From the NCBI RefSeq assembly GCF_014930455.1, contig NZ_JAAIYO010000004.1, forward strand, positions 186,001-250,000: a DNA stretch of 64,000 bases, read 5' to 3'. A program made the translations under genes and the position numbers. This DNA comes from Corallococcus soli. Its GTDB lineage: Bacteria; Myxococcota; Myxococcia; Myxococcales; Myxococcaceae. Shown piece by piece: positions 27,269 to 35,523 of this stretch (position 1 is the stretch's first letter; every line of letters starts with the position of its first letter). Under the pieces are notes generated by a model. That model was not told the origin of the DNA. It saw nothing but the letters and a program-made list of their open reading frames with translations, and did not search any database.

Positions 27269-28372
27269 TCAGTAGAAGAGCTGGAGCTGGGCGGTACCGG
27301 TGATGCCCGTGGGAGCATGGGCGATGTCGCCCGCGCGTGACACGGCCACCTCCGTCTTCAGGTTGAAGGTGTGCTTCTGGAACCAGAGGTTGAGGCCGGG
27401 ACGCAGCGTGAGCAGGTCCTGCGCGTCCACGCGGCCGTTGAAGTACTCGCCAGAGAGGATGGGCTGCACGATGCCGATGCGGTAGCCCAGCTCCACGAAG
27501 AAGCCCGTGCCGCTGCGCGGGTTGTCGAAGCCCTGCTGCCAGGAGAAGACGTTGCTCTGGAAGACGAACTCCTGGTTCGCGCCCACGGGCACGTCCAGGA
27601 ACACGTCCGCCGCCAGGGCCACCGCGTCGTGCACGCCGGAGGCGGTGGCGATGGCGGAGTACTGGTAGTCGCCGCCCACGCCGAAGGACAGCATGGGCGT
27701 GTCGGTGAAGTAGATGCCGCGCAGGAACTGGTCGTACTCGCGGCCCAGCACGTTGTAGCGCGCGTGGCCCACGACGCGCGGCAGGTCGTCCGGGTTGACC
27801 ACCTGACCGCTCTCCAGCTTCGCGCCCTCCACGCCGTTGAGGAGGGCCGCGCGGTACGTCCAGGGGCCGGCGAAGCCGCGCACCTGCACGCCCATGTCCC
27901 GCCACACCTTGCCCACGCCCAGCGGGTAGCGGATGAGGTCGGAGTGATAGTCCACCGTCTGGAGCGCGATGGCGCCCTGCAACGCCTGGTGCGACAGCGG
28001 CGCGAGGATGAAGCCCGCCTCCACCCACATCTTGTCGGCGACCTCGTAGGCGATGGTCGCGTCCTGGATGAAGAAGGCCGGGTTCCAGTCGCCGTTCTTG
28101 CCCAGGTTCGGCTGGTCCGTGTCGATGAAGAACGACAGCCGCTTGGTGATGGAGCCGAAGATGAGCAGCCGCACCCGGCGCAGGAAGAAGTCCGTGCCCA
28201 CGCCCCCCAGGGGCGTGCCGTCCTTCACGAGCTGCATCTGCGGGTGCAGCAGCACGTCCACGTTGAGCACCGCGTCTTCGCCGAGCTGGATCTTCCCGGC
28301 CCCCGCGGGCAGCGCGGACAGCAGGGCCACCAGCACCAGCCACGGCGGGAGCACGCGAGGGTCGGGGCGCAT
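27269..28372 (-). CDS. Outer-membrane porin-like beta-barrel
   Basis: A protein of 367 residues with a Sec signal (about 1-26, PPWLVLVALLSALPAGAG). It has alternating beta-strand sequence throughout, rich in aromatic and Gly residues, such as FFLRRVRLLIFGSITKRLSF and FFVELGYRIGIVQPIL. It ends in TAQLQLFY, an aromatic terminus typical of outer-membrane barrels. The layout resembles phosphate-selective (OprO/OprP-type) porins. First gene of the set with DUF485 and ActP, 58 bp upstream of the former, so it may be the entry route for acetate. Divergent from the GspE-like gene across 278 bp that include a short inverted repeat. Confidence 0.85.
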   Translation of the reverse strand: MRPDPRVLPPWLVLVALLSALPAGAGKIQLGEDAVLNVDVLLHPQMQLVKDGTPLGGVGTDFFLRRVRLLIFGSITKRLSFFIDTDQPNLGKNGDWNPAFFIQDATIAYEVADKMWVEAGFILAPLSHQALQGAIALQTVDYHSDLIRYPLGVGKVWRDMGVQVRGFAGPWTYRAALLNGVEGAKLESGQVVNPDDLPRVVGHARYNVLGREYDQFLRGIYFTDTPMLSFGVGGDYQYSAIATASGVHDAVALAADVFLDVPVGANQEFVFQSNVFSWQQGFDNPRSGTGFFVELGYRIGIVQPILSGEYFNGRVDAQDLLTLRPGLNLWFQKHTFNLKTEVAVSRAGDIAHAPTGITGTAQLQLFY

Positions 28373-28476
28373 AGGCCCCGGCGCAAGAGCAACGCGTGTT
28401 CCAACCGGGGCCGCCCCGGGTTTCAGGGCCTTGCAGGCTGGCTCGTCGCGTCAGGAGGTGACGGAGGGTGACAGGA

Positions 28477-28493
28477 CGTTACTGCTCGTAACG
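28477..28493. promoter_or_regulatory. Short inverted repeat, possible operator
   Basis: CGTTAC, five bases, GTAACG forms a perfect 6-bp palindrome arm pair in the 278-bp region between the divergent porin and GspE-domain genes. Two GGTGAC copies lie just upstream (28457-28472). The rest of this intergenic stretch shows no other feature. It could bind a dimeric regulator, but this is unproven and a 6-bp arm can occur by chance. Confidence 0.3.
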
Positions 28494-28650
28494 ATTCGTG
28501 CACCGCGCCGTCATGCCCGGGCAACACCCGCTCGCCCCCGGGGGCAGGGATGCGGCCCCGTTCGGCCGGCGGCGACGGCATGGCGGGTGGATCCGCGGGG
28601 CCCGTGCGCGCCTTGGTCCCTTCCCGTCGGGACTGCTAAGCCAACGCCTC

Positions 28651-28995
28651 ATGGCTCCCCCGGAAGTCCTCCCCTTCTCAGAGCTGTCCCAGTTCACCCT
28701 CGACCGTGAGTCGCCGCGACTCCTGCCGGAGTCCTTCTGCCGGCGGCTGGGCGTCGCGGTGATGGGGCGGGTGGACAGCACCCGCGAGCAGGAGCCGGTG
28801 ACGGTGGCGATGCTCCACCCGGACGACCTGTCCGTGCGCTACCGCATCGCGGACTTCCTGCGGCGGCCGGTGCAGCCGGTGCGGCTGAACCAGTACGAAA
28901 TCGACACCGCGCTGGAGGTGGGCTTCGGCGCGGGGCGGCGGGCTGACGGCGTCAGTCCGGCTTCGCGTCCAGTCCCTGGGGCAGCAGCACGGTGA
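28651..28995 (+). CDS. Stand-alone GspE/PilB N-terminal (MshEN-like) domain protein
   Basis: A protein of 114 residues. Residues about 28-95 (RLGVAVMGRVDST, then VTVAMLHPDDLSVRYRIADFL and VQPVRLNQYEIDTALEVGFG) follow the pattern of the second half of the T2SSE_N domain. That domain normally precedes the ATPase of type II secretion or type IV pilus motors. No Walker motif follows; the frame stops at 28995. Its last 44 bp overlap the 3' end of the convergent histidine kinase gene. In other proteins this fold binds cyclic-di-GMP, but the paired RLGxx motifs of true MshEN are not complete here. It may be a signalling adaptor or a truncated relic. ATG 28651 has no clear ribosome site. Confidence 0.65.
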   Translation: MAPPEVLPFSELSQFTLDRESPRLLPESFCRRLGVAVMGRVDSTREQEPVTVAMLHPDDLSVRYRIADFLRRPVQPVRLNQYEIDTALEVGFGAGRRADGVSPASRPVPGAAAR

Positions 28996-30526
28996 ACGAG
29001 GAGCCCTGACCCAGCGTGCTGCGGACCTGGACGATGCCGCCGTGGGCTTCGACGATCTGCTGGGTGATGAAGAGGCCCAGCCCCAGCCCACCGTAGTTGC
29101 GCTCGGACACCGCGCGCACGAAGCGGTCGAAGACGCGGGGCTGTTGCTCCGGCGCGATGCCGATGCCTTCATCCTGCACGGTGAGGAGGGCCAGCCCCGC
29201 TTCGCTGCGCACGTGGACGCGGATGGGCTTCCCCGCGCCGTACTTGAGCGCGTTGGTGAGCAGGTTGGTCAGCACCTGCTCCAGCCGGGTCTGGTCCCAG
29301 TTGCCGGGGATGGGGTCCGGCGCCTCCACCTCCACCGTGGAGCCCACCTGGAGGGCCTGCGGCGTGTAGCGGACCACCACCTCCCGCGCGAGCGTGGCCA
29401 GGTCCGTGGGCGTCCGGTCCAGGCGCAGCTGGCCCATGCTGATGCGGGAGACGTCCAGCAGGTCCTCGATGAGGTCCGCGAGCTTGCGGACCTGGCGTCG
29501 CGCCACGTCCAGGTCCCGCGCCAGCCGCGCCACGGGCAGGGAGGACTCCGGGTGGGCCTCCACGGTTCGCAGGAGGGACGTCAGCTTCAGCTGCAGCGGC
29601 GTCAGCGGCGTCTTCAGCTCATGGGAGGCGACGGACAGGAACTCGTCCCGGGCGAGCACGGCGTCCCGCAGCATCTCCAGCTCGCGCCGCTCCTGGGTCT
29701 GCTTGCGCTGCGTGAAGTCGCGCGTCACCTTGGCGAAGCCCCGCAACGTCCCTTGTGGGTCATACAGCGCGGTGATGACGACGCTGGCCCAGAAGCGGGT
29801 GCCGTCCTTGCGGATCCGCCAGGCCTCTTCCTCGAAGCGCCCCTCCTCCGCGGCCACCCGGAGGGCCCGCTGGGGCTTGCCCCGGGCCACCTCTTCCGGG
29901 GGGTAGAAGCGGCTGAAGTGCTGCCCGAGGACCTCCTCGGCCCGGTAGTTCTTGATGCGCTCGGCCCCCGCGTTCCAGGTGCTGACCCGGCCTTCGGGGT
30001 CGAGCATGTAGATGGCGTAGTCCTGGATGCTCTCGACCAGGAGCCGGAAGCGCTCCTCGCTCTGGAGCAGGCGCTCCTGGGTCAGCTTGCGCTCGGTGAA
30101 GTCGCGCGTCACCTTGCCGAAGCCCCGCAGGACCCCCTGGTCGTCGCGCAGCGCGGTGATGACGACATTGGCCCAGAAGCGGCTGCCGTCCTTGCGCAGC
30201 CGCCAGCCCTCCTCCTCGAAGCGCCCCTCCCGGGTGACGATCTCCAGCTCCAACTGGGGCTTACCCAGGGCGACGTCCTCGGCGGGGTAGAAGCGGCTGA
30301 AGTGCTGCCCGAGGATCTCCTCGGCCTTGTAGCCCTTGATGCGCTCGGCCCCTGCGTTCCAACTGGCGACGCGCCCGTCCAGGTCCAGCGTCAGCAGCGC
30401 GTAGTCCCTGACGTTGTCGATGAGCAGGCGCAGCTGTGCGTTCGCGTCATTGGCGAGGTTGTTCGCGTATGTGATGCCGCCGTCCAAGACTCCTGGCGCA
30501 AGGCGGTCATCCATGGGGCTTCGCAT
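28952..30526 (-). CDS. Double-PAS sensor histidine kinase
   Basis: Soluble kinase of 524 residues without membrane helices or a receiver. Two highly similar PAS domains (about 30-150 and 160-280) share NAGAERIKxYxAEExLGQHFSRFYP and RDFTxRK. A HisKA domain follows with phosphoacceptor His302 in SVASHELKTPL. The HATPase domain shows NLLTNALKYG, DEGIGI and GLGLGLFITQQI. The PAS copies have diverged at many positions, so the duplication is not recent. No response regulator is adjacent, so the partner is elsewhere. The start is ATG 30526, with 30514 as an alternative; the longer open frame upstream looks non-coding. The 3' end overlaps the GspE-domain gene by 44 bp. Confidence 0.9.
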   Translation of the reverse strand: MRSPMDDRLAPGVLDGGITYANNLANDANAQLRLLIDNVRDYALLTLDLDGRVASWNAGAERIKGYKAEEILGQHFSRFYPAEDVALGKPQLELEIVTREGRFEEEGWRLRKDGSRFWANVVITALRDDQGVLRGFGKVTRDFTERKLTQERLLQSEERFRLLVESIQDYAIYMLDPEGRVSTWNAGAERIKNYRAEEVLGQHFSRFYPPEEVARGKPQRALRVAAEEGRFEEEAWRIRKDGTRFWASVVITALYDPQGTLRGFAKVTRDFTQRKQTQERRELEMLRDAVLARDEFLSVASHELKTPLTPLQLKLTSLLRTVEAHPESSLPVARLARDLDVARRQVRKLADLIEDLLDVSRISMGQLRLDRTPTDLATLAREVVVRYTPQALQVGSTVEVEAPDPIPGNWDQTRLEQVLTNLLTNALKYGAGKPIRVHVRSEAGLALLTVQDEGIGIAPEQQPRVFDRFVRAVSERNYGGLGLGLFITQQIVEAHGGIVQVRSTLGQGSSFTVLLPQGLDAKPD

Positions 30527-30772
30527 GGGAGAAGCGTAATGCACCTGAAGGGTCAAGCGGACATCGGGGTGTGTCAGCTTCCTCCTCAGGACACTCCCGC
30601 CCGGCCAGCGGACGCCCAGGCGGGCAGGGGGTTGCCTGGGCGTCCACGGCGGTGTGGCCTCGTAGCCCCGCAGGCAACACCGGAAGCCCGCCGCCTCCCG
30701 GGCACCCGGGGAGGGACGGTCACGGCACGGCGCGTGCTCAGGGTCCGGAGCGCTGAAGCCCGAACGTCCGCG

Positions 30773-30810
30773 TGCCGGTGGCGTTTCGGGAGCGGACTCC
30801 CCCACCGGCA
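30773..30810 (+). promoter_or_regulatory. Leader hairpin just upstream of secreted-protein start
   Basis: A perfect 9-bp stem pairs 30773-30781 with 30802-30810. Inside it a 5-bp stem pairs 30788-30792 with 30797-30801 around a CGGA loop, leaving a six-base one-sided bulge. The structure ends 11 bases before ATG 30822, so it could shield the ribosome site or cap a leader RNA. The rest of the 295-bp divergent region (30527-30821) shows no other feature. Confidence 0.45.
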
Positions 30811-30821
30811 GGGTGCCCCCC

Positions 30822-31379
30822 ATGAACGCGTCCCGTTTCCTCGCAGGACTGCTCTTCTCGCTGACCCTCCTCCTTGGCGCCGAGGCGTCCGCGCAGAGCT
30901 GCACGACGCTGGTGAACTCCCAGTTCAGCTGGGTGCAGCAGGGCGGCGGCTACTACCTCCACGTGACGGGCGTGACGTTGAAGCCCGCCACGGGCTCGGT
31001 GGGGGCGGTGGCTTCGCACTTCACGGGCAGTCTGAGCGGCTACGTGGCCCAGAGCTGGTATCTGAATCCCATCACCGGGACGCTGACCCGGATCCCCGCC
31101 CGGATCACCAGCCCCGCCAACAGTGGGCGCCAGGGCTTCAACGACCGGGGCTATTCCTCCACGCAGGGGGGCGTCACGCGCTACCAGAACTTCTCCGTCT
31201 TCGCCCAGGACAACATCCAGCTCGGACTGGATGACACCGGCAAGATGACCATCACCTTCAACACCTGGGGCAACGGACAGATCACCCTCACGTCGCCCAC
31301 CTGCTCCGGCAACGTGCTGACGGGCTTCTCCGGAAGCACGATGTATGCCTTCACCTTCGAGCAGTTCTACCTGGGCTGA
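30822..31379 (+). CDS. Small secreted protein, unknown
   Basis: A protein of 185 residues with a clear Sec signal (FLAGLLFSLTLLLGAEASAQS). The mature part is beta-rich with many Gly, Ser and Thr and two cysteines (Cys near the mature N-terminus and one in SPTCSGN), which might form a disulfide. No family was recognised. ATG 30822 is preferred over a GTG nine bases upstream. A stable leader hairpin precedes it. Convergent with the reductase gene. Probably released or outer-membrane associated. Confidence 0.75.
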   Translation: MNASRFLAGLLFSLTLLLGAEASAQSCTTLVNSQFSWVQQGGGYYLHVTGVTLKPATGSVGAVASHFTGSLSGYVAQSWYLNPITGTLTRIPARITSPANSGRQGFNDRGYSSTQGGVTRYQNFSVFAQDNIQLGLDDTGKMTITFNTWGNGQITLTSPTCSGNVLTGFSGSTMYAFTFEQFYLG

Positions 31380-31432
31380 GCCCAGGCACCTGCCTCGCGC
31401 TTCCCAGCGTCGCGAAGGTCAGACGCGGTGCT

Positions 31433-32005
31433 TCACGCGGGCTGGCGCACGTAGTTCAGGAAGACGACGCCGCTCGCCAGGGTGCGAGCCCCGGTGAGCT
31501 GGAGGCGCTGGGGCGAAAAGCCCGTGTCGACGAGCTTGATGCCTGAACCCACGATGACGGGATTGAGCTTGATGACATACGCGTCGATCTCCGGGCGCAG
31601 CTCGGCCGCGAGCGCGCCGCCACCACACAGCCAGATGCCGCGCCCCTCCCGGGCCTTCAGCTCACGCACGGTGGCGAGCGGGGTGGTGGAGATCGTGACC
31701 TTGGGGTCCGGGCTCTGGGTGAGGGTGCGGGAGAAGACGTAGTGCTCCAGGTGGGGATACGCATTGGTGACGCCCGCGTCCAACCCCACCTGGTAGGTGT
31801 TGCGTCCCTCCAGCACCGTGTCGAAGTGCTGGCCCGGACCGGAGAGGCCCCGGAACGCGCGGTAGCTGGCGGGGAGCGTCTCCGGATACTCGGCGGCGAT
31901 CGCGTCCAGGTAGTCCGGCTCCATCTTGAAGAAGTCGTAGGCCCCCTGGGGCGAGGCGATGAAGCCATCCAGGGTGCTGGCGACGTAATAGGTGAGTCTT
32001 CGCAT
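31433..32005 (-). CDS. Dihydrofolate-reductase-fold protein (RibD C-terminal/YyaP type)
   Basis: A protein of 190 residues with the RibD C-terminal/YyaP-like pattern: MRRLTYYVASTLDGFIAS at the start, EGRNTYQVG near 68-76, then IWLCGGGALAAEL and IKLNPVIVGSGIKL. These proteins have the NADPH-binding dihydrofolate-reductase fold but are usually not essential DHFRs; the physiological substrate is unknown. AAGGAG stands upstream of ATG 32005. It lies 95 bp downstream of the glutathione-transferase gene on the same strand and may be read from the same promoter. Confidence 0.9.
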   Translation of the reverse strand: MRRLTYYVASTLDGFIASPQGAYDFFKMEPDYLDAIAAEYPETLPASYRAFRGLSGPGQHFDTVLEGRNTYQVGLDAGVTNAYPHLEHYVFSRTLTQSPDPKVTISTTPLATVRELKAREGRGIWLCGGGALAAELRPEIDAYVIKLNPVIVGSGIKLVDTGFSPQRLQLTGARTLASGVVFLNYVRQPA

Positions 32006-32100
32006 GGCGATCCTGTCTCCTTGCGCCCTTGCTTACCATCGCGGCGGAGGGCCGGGCAGCCGGTTCGTCGAGGTCTGGGTGGGCCTTTGAACCACCAGGC

Positions 32101-32745
32101 TCAGGCCGCCTGCTCCTGGAAGGGCTTCATCTGGGCCGCCAGGGCCCGCTGGAACGCGGGACGTGCCTCGCAGCGCTCCTTGTAGGCCTTCAGCGTGGGC
32201 TCGGAGTCCAGCAGGTCGGTGTGACGCAGGATGCGGAGCACCGTCACCATCATGAGGTCCCCGGCCGTGAAGCGGTCCTCCAGGTACTCGCGGTCCCCGA
32301 GCCACGTGGCGAGCTCCTTCAGCCTTCGCCGGACGGCCTGCTCCACCTCTGGACGGTGGAGCTTCGCCCACTCCTTGTCGGCGGCGAAGAGGTCGATCTC
32401 CGCGAGCTGCTGGACCTGGAGCTCCACTGAGTTGAGCGCCGCGAAGAGCCAGGTGATGGCGCGTGCCTTGCCGGCCTCGTCGGTGGGCAGGAGGGCGTCG
32501 CTCCGGGACGCGATGTGGAGCACGATGGCCCCCGACTCGAAGAGGGAGAGCCCGTCCTCCTTGAACACGGGCACCTGGCCGAAGGGCTGGAGGTCGCGAT
32601 AGTCGGCGGACGCCTGCACCTGCGAGTCAATGAACCGCGTCTCGTAGGGCAGCCCGGCCTCTTCGAGCGCCCACCGGACCCGGAGGTCACGCACCAGCCC
32701 CTGCGCGAACGGCGGCACCCACTTGAATGCACTGATTGAGATCAT
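32101..32745 (-). CDS. Glutathione S-transferase family protein
   Basis: A protein of 214 residues. The N-terminal thioredoxin-like part shows VRWALEEAGLPYETRFID and the glutathione-binding QVPVFKEDGLSLFESGAIVLHI. The C-terminal helical part includes LEDRFTAGDLMMVTVLRIL with the conserved Asp cap. The substrate is not predictable; detoxification or stress roles are usual. ATG 32745 is preferred, with AGGGGAG upstream; residues before it in the open frame are not family-like. Divergent from the P1 peptidase gene. Confidence 0.92.
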   Translation of the reverse strand: MISISAFKWVPPFAQGLVRDLRVRWALEEAGLPYETRFIDSQVQASADYRDLQPFGQVPVFKEDGLSLFESGAIVLHIASRSDALLPTDEAGKARAITWLFAALNSVELQVQQLAEIDLFAADKEWAKLHRPEVEQAVRRRLKELATWLGDREYLEDRFTAGDLMMVTVLRILRHTDLLDSEPTLKAYKERCEARPAFQRALAAQMKPFQEQAA

Positions 32746-32866
32746 GTCCCGGTGGCTCCCCTGGCCGTGAGCGGCCGGTGGGCACTCTGGCCACGACACC
32801 CGGGATGCTCAAGGACTTCCCTGGCCCTTCAGGCCTCGTGACGGGATGTGGTTTACATCCCAACCC

Positions 32867-34132
32867 ATGAACTCCGTCCGCCCTGCCTTCGTCCCGGGTC
32901 TGCTCTGCCTCCTGCTGCTGCTTCCCTCCGCGGCCCCGGCCCAGGCGCCCCGGGGCCGTGCTCGCGCGAGCGACCTGGGGGTCTCCCTGGGCGGAACCCC
33001 GGGCGCGCTCAATGCCATCACCGACGTGAAGGGCGTGGAGGTCGGCCACGCGACGCTCCACTCCGGCGAGGCCGCGCCTGGCTCGCCTCAGGTCCGTACC
33101 GGCGTCACCGCCGTGCTGCCCAGGGGCCGGGACGCGGTGGCGCAGCCCGTGTTCGCGGCGACCCACGCGCTGAACGGCAGCGGTGAGATGACCGGCACGC
33201 ATTGGGTGAAGGAGTCCGGCCTGCTCTCCGGGCCCGTGATGATCAGCAACACGCACGCCGTGGGCGCCGTGCACGAAGGCGTGATTGCCTGGGCGCAGAA
33301 GCGCAACCTGACCTGGGAGCTGGGGCTGCCCCTGGTGGCGGAGACCTGGGATGGCATGCTCAACGACATCGACGGCTTCCACGTCCGGCCCACCCACGCG
33401 ATGCAAGCCATTGACGCCGCACAACCGGGCCCGGTGCCGGAGGGCTCCGTGGGCGGTGGGACGGGCATGGTCTGCCATGGGTTCAAGGGCGGCATCGGCA
33501 CGTCCTCGCGCAGGATGCCGGCGGAGCAGGGGGGCTACACGCTCGGCGTGCTCGTCCAGTGCAACTACGGCAGCCGGCGGCTGCTCTCCGTCGCCGGGGT
33601 GCCCGTGGGCGAGGAGATCCCCGACCTTCGCGCCTGCTACGCGGGGGCCCAGCCTCCGAAGGGGCCCTTCTTCCGCCAGATGAAGCCCTGCTCGCCCGGG
33701 ACCGGCGTCAAACCCACGCATCCCGAAGGGATGGGGTCCATCATCGTGGTGGTGGCCACGGACGCGCCGCTCCTGCCGCACCAACTGGAGCGCATCGCCC
33801 GGCGGGTGCCGCTCGCCATCGGGAAGATGGGCGGGTTGGGGGAGGACTTCTCCGGCGACATCTTCCTCGCGTTCTCCACCCAGCCCACGCAGCCGGCGGC
33901 CGGGGTCCCCTTCGCCAGCGTCGCCATGCTGGAGAACGAGCGGCTCAACCCACTCTTCGAGGCCACGGTGCAGGCCACCCAGGAGGCCATCCTGAACGCG
34001 ATGCTGGTCTCCGACACGATGACCGGCAATCAGGGCGCGCGCGTGTATGGCCTTCCCCACGACCGTCTGGTGAAGGCCCTGCGCAAGGCCGGGCGGCTGC
34101 CTCCGGCCGCGAAGCCGACGCCGAAGAAGTGA
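32867..34132 (+). CDS. Exported P1-family (DmpA-like) aminopeptidase
   Basis: A self-processing N-terminal-nucleophile peptidase. A signal peptide (SVRPAFVPGLLCLLLLLPSAAPAQA) suggests periplasmic or secreted action. Family hallmarks are NAITDVKGVEVGHATL near the mature N-terminus, SVGGGTGMVCHGFKGGIGTSSR, and the cleavage site GMGSIIVVVATDAPLLP, where the Ser after Gly becomes the new N-terminal nucleophile. The end GNQGARVYGLPHDRL is also typical. It has 421 residues, slightly longer than DmpA, partly through the signal. ATG 32867 is chosen, with 32846 possible; both give a signal peptide. Confidence 0.92.
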   Translation: MNSVRPAFVPGLLCLLLLLPSAAPAQAPRGRARASDLGVSLGGTPGALNAITDVKGVEVGHATLHSGEAAPGSPQVRTGVTAVLPRGRDAVAQPVFAATHALNGSGEMTGTHWVKESGLLSGPVMISNTHAVGAVHEGVIAWAQKRNLTWELGLPLVAETWDGMLNDIDGFHVRPTHAMQAIDAAQPGPVPEGSVGGGTGMVCHGFKGGIGTSSRRMPAEQGGYTLGVLVQCNYGSRRLLSVAGVPVGEEIPDLRACYAGAQPPKGPFFRQMKPCSPGTGVKPTHPEGMGSIIVVVATDAPLLPHQLERIARRVPLAIGKMGGLGEDFSGDIFLAFSTQPTQPAAGVPFASVAMLENERLNPLFEATVQATQEAILNAMLVSDTMTGNQGARVYGLPHDRLVKALRKAGRLPPAAKPTPKK

Positions 34133-34258
34133 CCCCAGCGCCTCGCGCTCCTTTCCGCGTCCCCATGCCCTGCGCCATGCTGCTTCGCGAGCGCCCACCG
34201 CGCCGGGCCCGGAACCGGGGAAGGCCGTGGGGGCGCGTGCGCTGGAAGGGGATGCGGG

Positions 34259-35449
34259 ATGGAATTGACGGGAGAGTACGGGCCTCCGCGGGATGAGCAG
34301 GAAGTCGCCGCGGTCGTGGACATCACCGCGCAGGCCTTCGCCATGGCCGCCGCGGACTCCGACAGCGTGGTGCGCAAGAACCACGCATCGCAGCTCCTGC
34401 GCCTGCTGCGTCACGACGGGCAGGTGGCGGCCACGCTCACCCTCATCCGCATGGGCCAGTTCCTGGGCGGCCGCTCGGTGCCCATCATCGGCGTGGGCGG
34501 GGTGGGCGTCGCGCCCGAGCACCGGGGGGCCGGGGCCGCCACGCGCCTCTTCCACCACTTCCTGCGTGAGATGCGCGACGAGGGGGCGCCCCTGTCGGTG
34601 CTCTTCCCCGCGACGCAGCCGCTCTACCGGCGCGTGGGCTACGAGCAGGCCGGTGCCCGGTATGAAATCCGCGTGGACGCCTCCTCGCTGGAGCTGGGGG
34701 AGCGCTCGCTGACCCTGCGCCCCATGCGGCCCTCGGACGAGGCGGCGGTGGACGCGTGCTACCGGCGCTTCGCCGCCCAGCGCCAGGGCTGGCTGGACCG
34801 GGGGGACTACATCTGGCGGCGCGTGCGCACGCCGCGCCACGACACGGCGCACGGCTTCGTCGTGGAGGGCGACTCCGGCCTGGAGGGCTTCGTGTACCTC
34901 ATCCGGAGCCTCGCGCCGCAGGGCGCGGTGCCCAAGCAGTTGCTGAAGCTCAACGACCTGGTGGCCACCACGCCCGCCGCCGCGCGCCGGCTGCTGCGCT
35001 TCATCGGGGACCACCGCTCGCTGGCGCAGGACGTGGTGTGGTACGGCGGCGCGGACGAGCCGCTGCTCGCGCTGCTGCGCGAGCAGACGTACCAGGTGAA
35101 GCTGTCCATGCACTGGATGACGCGGCTGCTGGATGTCCCGAAGGCGCTGGAGGCCCGGGGCTGGCCGCAAGGCCTGTCCGGCGCGCTGCACCTGGACGTG
35201 GCGGACGACGTCCTGCCCCAGAACCAGGGGCGCTTCGTGCTGGAGGTGGAAGGCGGCGCCGCGCGCGTGCGGCCGGGCGGGGAGGGACGGATGCGGCTGC
35301 ACGTGCGCGCCCTGGCCCCGCTCTTCACCGGCTTCCTGACGCCCCGGGCGCTCCAGCTGGCCGGGATGCTGGACGCGGACGACGCGTCGCTCGACGTGGC
35401 GGCCGCCCTGTTCGCCGGGCCCGCGCCGTCCCTGCGCGACATGTTCTGA
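34259..35449 (+). CDS. Eis-like GNAT N-acetyltransferase
   Basis: A protein of 396 residues with two GNAT-fold halves and a sterol-carrier-like C-terminal domain, the Eis layout. The acetyl-CoA loop is VGVAPEHRGAGAATRLFHHF (near residue 80). The second half contains RPMRPSDEAAVDACY and WLDRGDYIWRR. The protein ends at Phe in SLRDMF, fitting the family feature of a C-terminal carboxylate in the active site. Eis enzymes acetylate aminoglycosides or protein lysines; the real substrate here is unknown. A GGAAGGGG ribosome site precedes ATG 34259. No linked regulator. Confidence 0.9.
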   Translation: MELTGEYGPPRDEQEVAAVVDITAQAFAMAAADSDSVVRKNHASQLLRLLRHDGQVAATLTLIRMGQFLGGRSVPIIGVGGVGVAPEHRGAGAATRLFHHFLREMRDEGAPLSVLFPATQPLYRRVGYEQAGARYEIRVDASSLELGERSLTLRPMRPSDEAAVDACYRRFAAQRQGWLDRGDYIWRRVRTPRHDTAHGFVVEGDSGLEGFVYLIRSLAPQGAVPKQLLKLNDLVATTPAAARRLLRFIGDHRSLAQDVVWYGGADEPLLALLREQTYQVKLSMHWMTRLLDVPKALEARGWPQGLSGALHLDVADDVLPQNQGRFVLEVEGGAARVRPGGEGRMRLHVRALAPLFTGFLTPRALQLAGMLDADDASLDVAAALFAGPAPSLRDMF

Positions 35450-35523
35450 CGCGGGCCGGAGCCCGGCTACCCCGGGCCGCCCGGGAGTGGTAGGAGCGCG
35501 TCCTCGCCAGACAGGAGGCTCAC

